Source: Clostridia bacterium
Lineage (GTDB): Bacteria; Bacillota; Clostridia; Oscillospirales; Acutalibacteraceae
Direction of reading: 5' to 3'
NCBI GenBank assembly: GCA_900769775.1
Contig: CAAGHT010000172.1
Coordinates: 1 to 10,183 of the forward strand
Length of the DNA stretch: 10,183 nucleotides
This document shows positions 1 through 5,558 of the stretch, piece after piece. The position numbers were made by a program, and so were the translations under genes. The first letter of the stretch is position 1; every line of letters starts with the position of its first letter. The notes below the pieces were generated by a model. That model did no database searches and had not been told where the DNA came from. It was given only the letters and a program-made list of their open reading frames with translations.

Positions 1-19
1 GAATTTCAGGAGGAAAAAT

Positions 20-1282
20 ATGAAAAAGCTGTTTTCAGTCTTACTGGCTTGCCTTCTCGTAGCAACCCTCTTTGCAGGCTGCTTCGGTAAGAAGGACAAG
101 GGTACGGTGTACTACCTCAATTTCAAGCCCGAGCAGGACAAGGCGTGGCAGGAGCTTGCTAAAAAATACACCGAGGAAACCGGTGTTGAGGTAAGCGTGC
201 TCACTGCGGCAGAGGGCAAATATCAGGAGACCCTCACCGCCGAAATGGACAAAAACAAAATGCCAACCCTCTTTCAGGTGAGTGGCGCGGTCGGTCTTGA
301 AAGCTGGGGTGATTACTGCCTCGACCTCAGGGACACTGCAGTTTATAAGGAGCTCACAAGCGACGACTTTGCCCTTTTTGACGGCGATGAGGTTAAGGGA
401 ATTGCCTATGTTTATGAGGGCTTTGGACTTATCGTCAACAAGAAGCTGCTTGATGAGGCAGGCTACAGCCTTGATGATATCAAGGGATTTGAAGACCTTA
501 AAGAGGTAGCAGAGGATATAACCGCCCGAAAGGCCGACCTCGGCTTTGCGGCATTTACCTCATCAACCCTCGATGGCTCATCAAGCTGGCGCTTTACGGG
601 ACACCTCGCAAATCTGCCCCTCTTTTACGAGTTTGAAGCCGACAAAATCGATGGTCAGCCCGCCACCATTAAGGGCACCTATCTTGAAAACTATAAGAAG
701 GTATGGGACCTTTATATCAACAATTCAACCATCGATAAAAGCGCCATTACAACGGCGGTAAATGCCGCAGATGAGTTTGCTCGGGAAAAGGCGGTATTTT
801 ATCAGAACGGAACCTGGGCATATAACGATATTAAGTCTATCGGAGATGAAAATATCGGCTTTATCCCGATTTACAGTGGTGTAAGGGATGAAAAGCAGGG
901 CATTTGCTGCGGCACCGAGAATTATTGGGCAGTAAATAAAGAGGCGAGCGAGGCAGATATTGAGGCAACACTCGACTTTTTAGCCTGGGTTGTAACTAGC
1001 GAAGCGGGAACAACCGCACTTGCCGATGATATGGGCTTTGTATCTCCCTTTAAAAAGGCAAAATCGGTTGATAATGTGCTTTGCAATATTATGAATCGCT
1101 ATGTTTCCGAGGGTGCTTACAATGTTTCGTGGGCGTTTAACTATACCCCCAATGTTGACAGCTGGAGAAGTGACCTCGTATCGGCACTCGCCGCATATTC
1201 GGCAGGCACAGGAGACTGGGATGCCGTTAAAACAGCCTTTGTTGACGGCTGGAAAAAGCACTACGATTTATCAAAAAGCTAA
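20..1282 (+). CDS. ABC transporter sugar-binding lipoprotein (CUT1 family)
   Basis: This 420-residue protein is the extracellular solute-binding component of an ABC sugar importer. It starts with a lipoprotein signal peptide: Lys2-Lys3, a hydrophobic stretch at about 4-19 and a lipobox ending FAGC with Cys21 as the lipidated residue, followed by a charged KKDK linker. The mature part has the length and general look of family 1 (SBP_bac_1/SBP_bac_8) oligosaccharide-binding proteins, with many aromatic residues (for example the WRF, WAY and YW stretches) suited to stacking on sugars. The start is fixed by an AGGAGG at 8-13, six bases before the ATG. Two CUT1 permeases and a 4-alpha-glucanotransferase follow on the same strand, so maltodextrin or another alpha-glucan oligosaccharide is the likely ligand; that is inferred from context and not seen in the protein itself. 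The promoter lies left of the window. Confidence 0.9.
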   Translation: MKKLFSVLLACLLVATLFAGCFGKKDKGTVYYLNFKPEQDKAWQELAKKYTEETGVEVSVLTAAEGKYQETLTAEMDKNKMPTLFQVSGAVGLESWGDYCLDLRDTAVYKELTSDDFALFDGDEVKGIAYVYEGFGLIVNKKLLDEAGYSLDDIKGFEDLKEVAEDITARKADLGFAAFTSSTLDGSSSWRFTGHLANLPLFYEFEADKIDGQPATIKGTYLENYKKVWDLYINNSTIDKSAITTAVNAADEFAREKAVFYQNGTWAYNDIKSIGDENIGFIPIYSGVRDEKQGICCGTENYWAVNKEASEADIEATLDFLAWVVTSEAGTTALADDMGFVSPFKKAKSVDNVLCNIMNRYVSEGAYNVSWAFNYTPNVDSWRSDLVSALAAYSAGTGDWDAVKTAFVDGWKKHYDLSKS

Positions 1283-1300
1283 GGTATTAAGGCACTACAC

Positions 1301-1326
1301 GGGGACGGCGCTGAAGCGGCGTCCCC
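1301..1326 (+). promoter_or_regulatory. GC-rich intra-operon hairpin after the binding-protein gene
   Basis: A GGGGACG arm (1301-1307) pairs with CGTCCCC (1320-1326). After one G-G mismatch, CGCT pairs with AGCG around a 2-base loop. The hairpin sits 18 bases after the binding-protein stop. What follows (CACAACAGTTATTTTG) is not a clean T-run, so it is more likely a partial terminator or a 3'-end stabiliser than a full stop. In sugar ABC operons such elements are known to raise the amount of binding protein relative to permeases; that role here is inferred. Confidence 0.6.
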
Positions 1327-1400
1327 CACAACAGTTATTTTGTATTTATCGGCAAAAGCCGGATATGATAAAGGTATAATTCTTAAAAAGGAGACACGTT

Positions 1401-2297
1401 ATGAAAGGGAAGAGATATAAACATAATGCCGCTGCTGTTATGAACAAACAGCAAAGGCGCTCGCTCAGGCGATATGCGCCGATTTTTCTGTTTCCAACCG
1501 TAATAGCCTTTGCGATTGGCTTTGTCTGGCCCTTTTTACAGGGAATATATCTTTCCTTTTTCCGCTTCCGCACCCTGCGAAATATAACCTTTACGGGTCT
1601 TTCAAACTATAAGTCGGCATTTTTAGACCCACAGTTTTTTCGCTCCTTTTTGTTTACGGTCGGCTTTACGGTGGTATCGGTTTTGATTATAAATGTTGCC
1701 GCCTTTCTGATAGCCCTTGCCCTAACGAGAAAGATTGGCGGCAGCACCCTTTTCAGAACGGTATTTTTTATGCCTAATCTTATCGGCGGAATTGTGCTCG
1801 GCTATATCTGGAAGATAATTTTGGACGGCTTTATTTACAAATATGCCGAAACAACCCTTGCTCTTAATGCTACCTACGGCTTTTGGGGACTTGTCATCCT
1901 CATCAGCTGGCAGCAAATCGGCTATATGATGATAATCTATATTGCAGGGCTTCAGAATGTGCCCTCCTCATATATCGAGGCGGCGCGCATTGACGGAGCA
2001 AGCGGTTTTCAGCTGCTTCGCTATATAACACTGCCGAGTGTAATGCCCTCAATTACGATATGCACCTTTTTAACCCTGACAAATTCCTTCAAGCTTTTCG
2101 ACCAGAACCTTGCCCTCACGGCAGGTGCCCCTGCGAGAAAAACCGAGATGCTGGCGCTGAATATTTATAAATCTTTTTATGAATCGACAACAAATATGGG
2201 CGTTGGTCAGGCAAAAGCAGTGCTTTTCTTTATCGTAGTGGTGGTTATCGCCCTCGGTCAGCTTTATTTCACCTCGCGAAAGGAGAGTGCGGTATAA
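1401..2297 (+). CDS. CUT1 sugar ABC transporter permease (MalF-type)
   Basis: This 298-residue inner-membrane permease forms half of the importer channel. After a basic N-terminus (about 1-25) come hydrophobic segments near 28-50, 84-108, 122-140, 162-184, 215-232 and 273-291, the usual six-span layout. The EAA loop that docks the ATPase is clear at about 193-212 (EAARIDGAS, then a LP ending). The start follows an AAGGAG at 1388-1393 with 7-base spacing; a second Met at residue 14 is possible but has no comparable ribosome site. The gene ends in TAATG, overlapping the next permease start by one base, so the two subunits are probably translationally coupled. No ATP-binding subunit is encoded nearby. 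Confidence 0.93.
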   Translation: MKGKRYKHNAAAVMNKQQRRSLRRYAPIFLFPTVIAFAIGFVWPFLQGIYLSFFRFRTLRNITFTGLSNYKSAFLDPQFFRSFLFTVGFTVVSVLIINVAAFLIALALTRKIGGSTLFRTVFFMPNLIGGIVLGYIWKIILDGFIYKYAETTLALNATYGFWGLVILISWQQIGYMMIIYIAGLQNVPSSYIEAARIDGASGFQLLRYITLPSVMPSITICTFLTLTNSFKLFDQNLALTAGAPARKTEMLALNIYKSFYESTTNMGVGQAKAVLFFIVVVVIALGQLYFTSRKESAV

Positions 2298-3139
2298 TGG
2301 AAAGCAAAAAAAGAAGCAATATTTTTTTGAGCGTCCTTTTTGCGCTCCTTTCTCTCGTCTGGGTGCTTCCTATACTCATAGTGCTTATGAACTCCTTTAA
2401 AACGAGCGCGGGAATAACCCTCACCCCCTTTGAGCTGCCAAACAGCGAGACCTTTGCAGGAGTAGAAAACTATGTCGGTGGCATCACACACGGAAATTAT
2501 CCTTTTTATATGTCGCTTTTCTATTCCTTTCTGATAACCCTGCTTTCGGTTGGGCTCATTCTCCTTTGCTGTTCAATGGCTGCATGGTATATTACAAGGG
2601 TTGACAGTCTTTTTACAAAAGTGGTATACTATCTTTGTGTTTTTTCGATGGTAGTGCCCTTTCAGATGGTAATGTTTACCCTATCACGCACCGCAAATAA
2701 GCTTTATCTCAACACACCCTTCACAATTCCGATAATTTATCTCGGCTTTGGTGCAGGGCTGTCGGTATTTCTCTTTACAGGCTTTGTAAAGGGAATACCC
2801 ATGGAGGTAGAGGAAGCGGCATCTATCGACGGCTGCACCCCTCTGCAAACCTTTTTCAGGGTGGTAGCCCCGATAATGAAATCAACCTATATTTCGGTTG
2901 GGATTTTGCAGATAATGTGGGTATTTAACGACTATCTTTTGCCCTATCTCGTACTCGACAGAACAAAATATATGACTGTTCCCATTCACATTCAGTTTTT
3001 GCAGGGAAGCTACGGCAGAGTTGACTATGGCGCAACAATGGCGCTGATTATGATAACTCTGCTTCCGGTTGTCACGGTCTATATCTTTGCACAAAAGCAC
3101 ATTATCAAGGGCGTATTGTCCGGAGCAGTTAAAGGATGA
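2297..3139 (+). CDS. CUT1 sugar ABC transporter permease (MalG-type)
   Basis: This 280-residue protein is the second channel subunit and partners the MalF-type permease just upstream. The N-terminus shows the MalG-type pattern: a first membrane segment at about 10-31 followed at once by NSFKTSAGI. Further hydrophobic segments lie near 72-98, 106-128, 141-163, 196-218 and 246-265. The EAA loop is at about 173-192 (EAASIDGCT). The ATG shares its A with the preceding TAA stop (TAATG), which supports this start and translational coupling. The stop lies 7 bases before the malQ start, and the gene's last codons (AAAGGA) double as the malQ ribosome site. Substrate specificity cannot be told from the permease. 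Confidence 0.93.
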   Translation: MESKKRSNIFLSVLFALLSLVWVLPILIVLMNSFKTSAGITLTPFELPNSETFAGVENYVGGITHGNYPFYMSLFYSFLITLLSVGLILLCCSMAAWYITRVDSLFTKVVYYLCVFSMVVPFQMVMFTLSRTANKLYLNTPFTIPIIYLGFGAGLSVFLFTGFVKGIPMEVEEAASIDGCTPLQTFFRVVAPIMKSTYISVGILQIMWVFNDYLLPYLVLDRTKYMTVPIHIQFLQGSYGRVDYGATMALIMITLLPVVTVYIFAQKHIIKGVLSGAVKG

Positions 3140-3146
3140 TATTTTT

Positions 3147-4628
3147 ATGAGGACCTGCGGTATTTTAATGCCCATTTTCTCTCTATCAGGAAAATACGGA
3201 ATAGGCACCTTCGGAAAAAGTGCCTATTCCTTTGTTGACTTTCTTAAAAAAGGCGGTCAGACCTATTGGCAGATTCTGCCCCTTTCTCCCACAAATTACG
3301 GCGACTCCCCCTATCAGTCCTTTTCCTCTTATGCCGGAAACCCTTATTTTATCGATATCGAAACGCTGATTGAGGAGGGGCTTCTAACCACCGAGCAGGC
3401 AGACTCCTTCGACTTTGGGTCGGATCCCGAGAGAATAGATTACGGTAAGCTCTATCTTGGCAGAGCAAAGCTTTTAAAGCTGGCATTTCAGCACTTTGCG
3501 CCAGATAAGGGCTACTACGATTTTTTAAATCAAAACGCCTTCTGGCTTGATGATTATGCGCTTTTTTATGCCATAAAAGCAAAAAATCCTGCCCTTTCGG
3601 TCGGTCAGTGGAATAAAAGCCTTAAAACCCGCGACCCCGAGAGGCTTGCAGAAATAAGGCGTGAGCTTGCAGATGAAATTGAATTTTGCAAATTCTGTCA
3701 GTTTAAGTTTTATGAGCAGTGGTTTGCCCTCAAAGGCTATGCCAATAAAAACGGAATCAAGATAATCGGCGATATCCCGATATATGTCGCTCTCGATTCC
3801 TGCGACCTCTGGACCGAGCCCGAGCAGTTCCTCATAGATGCCGAGCTTTCTCCCTCCTTTGTTGCAGGCTGTCCCCCCGATGCCTTTTCGGAGGATGGTC
3901 AGCTTTGGGGCAACCCCCTTTATAACTGGGAGCAGATGAAGGCTGACGGCTACAAATGGTGGAAGCGCCGTCTTGGCTTTGCGCTCGGAATATACGACAT
4001 TGTCAGGATAGACCATTTCAGAGCCTTCGAGGCCTATTATGCCATTCCCGCTGAGGATGAAACCGCCAAAAACGGAAGCTGGCAAAAGGGACCCGGAATA
4101 GAGCTTTTTGAGGAGATTAAAAAGGAATTTTCGGGAGCTTTACCCATTATTGCAGAGGACCTCGGCTTTCTTACCCCCGAGGTGAGAGCCCTTCTTCGCG
4201 ATACTGGCTTCCCCGGTATGAAGGTGCTTCAATTCGCCTTTGATGCGAGGGAGGAAAGTGACTATCTGCCCCATAATTACACCTCTAACTGTGTAGTTTA
4301 CACAGGCACCCACGATAACGACACCATAAACGGTTGGACAAAAACCGCCGCTGCAGAGGATGTCGAGACAGCGCGAAGATATCTCCATGTTGATGATAAC
4401 GAGGGCTTTAACTGGGCTATGATGAGAGCGGCAATGATGAGCGTTGCCGACACCTGCGTTTTAATGATGGCAGACCTTCTCGGCCTCGATAGCCGAGGCA
4501 GAATAAACACCCCCTCAACCCTAGGGGACAACTGGCAATGGAGAATAGCCGACGGCTGCGTCAACGACTGGCTTGCAGGCATTCTTTATGAGAATACCGA
4601 GCTTTATTGCCGACTTAATAAGGAATGA
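3147..4628 (+). CDS. malQ: 4-alpha-glucanotransferase (amylomaltase, GH77)
   Basis: MalQ transfers 4-alpha-glucan segments between maltodextrins in the cytoplasm, releasing glucose and building longer chains. The 493 residues match bacterial GH77 enzymes of about 500. The N-terminal GILMPIFSLSGKYGIGTFG region is typical. The three catalytic acids are visible: nucleophile Asp289 in VRIDHFRAF, acid/base Glu337 in IIAEDLG and Asp390 in THDND. The substrate-site block NTPSTLGDNWQWR lies at 454-466. The reading frame is open further upstream, to a Met codon at 3069 inside the permease gene. I chose the ATG at 3147 because the protein family begins there and AAAGGA at 3131-3136 is well spaced. It is the last gene of the sugar operon, so imported oligosaccharides are probably processed by this enzyme. 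Confidence 0.95.
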   Translation: MRTCGILMPIFSLSGKYGIGTFGKSAYSFVDFLKKGGQTYWQILPLSPTNYGDSPYQSFSSYAGNPYFIDIETLIEEGLLTTEQADSFDFGSDPERIDYGKLYLGRAKLLKLAFQHFAPDKGYYDFLNQNAFWLDDYALFYAIKAKNPALSVGQWNKSLKTRDPERLAEIRRELADEIEFCKFCQFKFYEQWFALKGYANKNGIKIIGDIPIYVALDSCDLWTEPEQFLIDAELSPSFVAGCPPDAFSEDGQLWGNPLYNWEQMKADGYKWWKRRLGFALGIYDIVRIDHFRAFEAYYAIPAEDETAKNGSWQKGPGIELFEEIKKEFSGALPIIAEDLGFLTPEVRALLRDTGFPGMKVLQFAFDAREESDYLPHNYTSNCVVYTGTHDNDTINGWTKTAAAEDVETARRYLHVDDNEGFNWAMMRAAMMSVADTCVLMMADLLGLDSRGRINTPSTLGDNWQWRIADGCVNDWLAGILYENTELYCRLNKE

Positions 4629-4629
4629 A

Positions 4630-4654
4630 AAAAGCACCCTGTCGGGTGCTTTTT
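4630..4654. terminator. Bidirectional terminator between malQ and the DtxR-family gene
   Basis: AGCACCC (4633-4639) pairs perfectly with GGGTGCT (4644-4650) around the loop TGTC. An A-run on the left and a T-run on the right let it work in both directions. It starts directly after the malQ stop and ends inside the stop codon of the convergent regulator gene, so one hairpin serves both transcripts. Confidence 0.9.
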
Positions 4655-5018
4655 ATTTGAGATTTTTTACATAATTTTTTATAGCCTCAAAGGACTCATC
4701 GCTTATGTGGTGCTCTATTTTGCAGGCGTCCTCGCTTGCCGTATCCTTATCAACGCCAAGCCTTATTAAGAAATCTGTAATAAGGGTGTGCCGCTCAAAA
4801 ATCTTTTCGGCAACCTCAAGACCGGCTTCTGTTAATGAAAGGTATCCGTCCTTATCCACCGTCACATAGCCGCCGCTTCTCAGCAGCCCCATAGCTCGGC
4901 TGACGCTCGGCTTTGAGAAGCCCATATATTCGCCCACGTCGATAGCGCGGACAGACCCCTTTTTAGAGAGGATATGAATAGTTTCGAGATACATCTCTCC
5001 CGATTCCTGAATAGCCAT
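4653..5018 (-). CDS. Short DtxR-family metal-dependent repressor, probably iron-sensing
   Basis: This 121-residue protein is a winged-helix regulator of the DtxR/MntR family. The DNA-binding part is about 3-65 (helix-turn-helix near 25-48, IDVGEYMGFSKPSVSRAM) and the metal/dimer domain is about 66-121. It ends where the dimer domain ends: the C-terminal SH3-like domain of DtxR/IdeR is absent, and it is even shorter than MntR (about 142). By alignment, Met9, Cys99, Glu102 and His103 match the DtxR iron-site ligands Met10, Cys102, Glu105 and His106, whereas MntR has Asp and Glu at the first two. Of the DtxR ancillary site only a His (His77) is kept. The start is the ATG with AGGTGG upstream; the upstream Met codon at 5075 lies inside the promoter and is rejected. 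Being divergent from feoA, it very likely represses the feo genes when iron is plentiful. Confidence 0.9.
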   Translation of the reverse strand: MAIQESGEMYLETIHILSKKGSVRAIDVGEYMGFSKPSVSRAMGLLRSGGYVTVDKDGYLSLTEAGLEVAEKIFERHTLITDFLIRLGVDKDTASEDACKIEHHISDESFEAIKNYVKNLK

Positions 5019-5040
5019 AAATTCACCACCTGTTGATAAT

Positions 5041-5069
5041 ATTTTACCATAAAATATGATATCTTTCAA
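5041..5069 (-). promoter_or_regulatory. Sigma-A-type promoter of the DtxR-family gene
   Basis: Read on the - strand, TTGAAA (5069-5064) and TAAAAT (5046-5041) are separated by 17 bases. The -10 box lies 22 bases before the ATG at 5018, giving a very short leader that carries the ribosome site. No copy of the feoA-side palindrome is seen here, so autoregulation through that operator is not evident. Confidence 0.75.
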
Positions 5070-5094
5070 CAACAAAAAATTTTCGAAAAAACTA

Positions 5095-5123
5095 TTGACA
5101 AATGCTGGTAAGGGGAGTATAAT
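5095..5123 (+). promoter_or_regulatory. Consensus sigma-A-type promoter of feoA
   Basis: A perfect TTGACA (5095-5100) and a perfect TATAAT (5118-5123) are separated by 17 bases. Such a strong core promoter fits a gene held down by a repressor; the palindrome at 5134-5149 covers the expected transcription start. The -35 box lies 25 bases from that of the divergent regulator gene. Confidence 0.9.
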
Positions 5124-5133
5124 ACCATATGCA

Positions 5134-5149
5134 GTTAGCCGAGGCTAAC
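5134..5149. promoter_or_regulatory. Palindromic operator 1, DtxR-like, at the feoA start site
   Basis: The perfect inverted repeat GTTAGCC-GA-GGCTAAC starts 10 bases after the feoA -10 box, so a bound protein would block initiation. The GGCTAACC right side matches the right half of the classic DtxR/IdeR box. The neighbouring DtxR-family protein is the obvious candidate ligand. The binding assignment is inferred; the palindrome and its position are seen directly. Confidence 0.8.
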
Positions 5150-5183
5150 CGACTATTTTTAAGGCAATCAGAGGTGATAATAT

Positions 5184-5396
5184 ATGAATCTTCGCGAAGC
5201 AGTAGAGGGAGAGGAGTATATTGTCAGAGAGATACTGACCGATGATGAAGAGCTTGATGCTTTTCTCTTTTCGCTCGGTTGTTATCAGGGTCAGCCCATA
5301 ACGGTAGTAGCTCACCGCCGCGGCGGTATGACCGTCTCTATAAAGGATGCAAGATACAACATAGATAATCAGCTTGCAGAAGCTATTGTTATATAA
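5184..5396 (+). CDS. feoA: Ferrous iron transport protein A
   Basis: FeoA is a small cytoplasmic SH3-like protein that assists FeoB in Fe(II) uptake. The 70 residues match the family length of about 75. The recognisable features are the N-terminal NLREAVEGEEYIVREI strand, a middle helix (about 20-32) with LFSLGCYQGQPITVV, and the end RYNIDNQLAEAIVI, which parallels the usual FeoA finish where the protein contacts its own fold. The ATG follows GAGGTG at 5171-5176. It is the first gene after a consensus promoter overlapped by a DtxR-type palindrome, with feoB 162 bases downstream on the same strand. The SH3-like fold is the same one missing from the adjacent short DtxR-family regulator. Confidence 0.92.
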   Translation: MNLREAVEGEEYIVREILTDDEELDAFLFSLGCYQGQPITVVAHRRGGMTVSIKDARYNIDNQLAEAIVI

Positions 5397-5405
5397 TCAA
5401 AAGGA

Positions 5406-5425
5406 GCGGGCTTTACAGGGTCCGC
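5406..5425 (+). promoter_or_regulatory. Weak hairpin just after feoA
   Basis: GCGGGC (5406-5411) can pair with GTCCGC (5420-5425) through five canonical pairs and one G-U, with an 8-base loop. It begins 10 bases after the feoA stop. GCTTATTCG follows rather than a T-run, so it is not a convincing terminator; it could be an mRNA 3'-end or attenuating element. Confidence 0.3.
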
Positions 5426-5442
5426 GCTTATTCGATTCCCGA

Positions 5443-5458
5443 GTTAGCCGCCGCTAAC
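5443..5458. promoter_or_regulatory. Palindromic operator 2 between feoA and feoB
   Basis: GTTAGCCGCCGCTAAC is a second copy of the feoA operator: 14 of 16 bases agree, and with the flanking A and C the match is 16 of 18. The two differing bases lie in the centre, leaving six-base arms GTTAGC and GCTAAC. No convincing promoter is seen just upstream, so its role may be a roadblock, DNA looping with operator 1, or control of a cryptic feoB promoter. Confidence 0.7.
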
Positions 5459-5485
5459 CTTTGTGTATTTGCGAGTATTTTAACA

Positions 5486-5541
5486 AAGCAATAGCGAAAA
5501 TCCACCCCTCTAAATCAGGTTCGGATTATTCGTGTTTGCTT
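5486..5541 (+). ncRNA. Imperfect hairpin in the feoB leader
   Basis: AAGCAA (5486-5491) pairs with TTGCTT (5536-5541), CGAA (5495-5498) with TTCG (5529-5532), and AATCC (5499-5503) with GGATT (5523-5527). There is a small 3x3 internal loop, one bulged A and a 19-base apical loop. The structure ends 5 bases before the feoB ribosome site. CCTCT in the loop could also pair with the GGAGG of that site. It matches no riboswitch family I recognise; a role in controlling feoB translation or mRNA decay is inferred. Confidence 0.45.
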
Positions 5542-5558
5542 GATTGGGAGGAAATTTT

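Noticed and set aside
1341..1380. A possible promoter before the first permease, because of TATAAT at 1375-1380
   Set aside because: No -35 box at 16-18 bases and no extended -10 TGn; the AT-rich hexamer alone is not enough.
3069..3146. An N-terminal extension of malQ starting inside the permease gene
   Set aside because: GH77 proteins begin near MRTCGILMPIF; the 26 extra residues come from out-of-frame permease sequence, and the ribosome site fits the ATG at 3147.
3525..4085. A 186-residue open frame on the - strand opposite malQ
   Set aside because: Antisense to the catalytic part of MalQ, with no recognisable domain and no operon context.
5397..5558. A known metal riboswitch (for example NiCo/czcD-type) in the feoB leader
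   Set aside because: The characteristic conserved core of that class is not visible; only a simple imperfect hairpin is supported.
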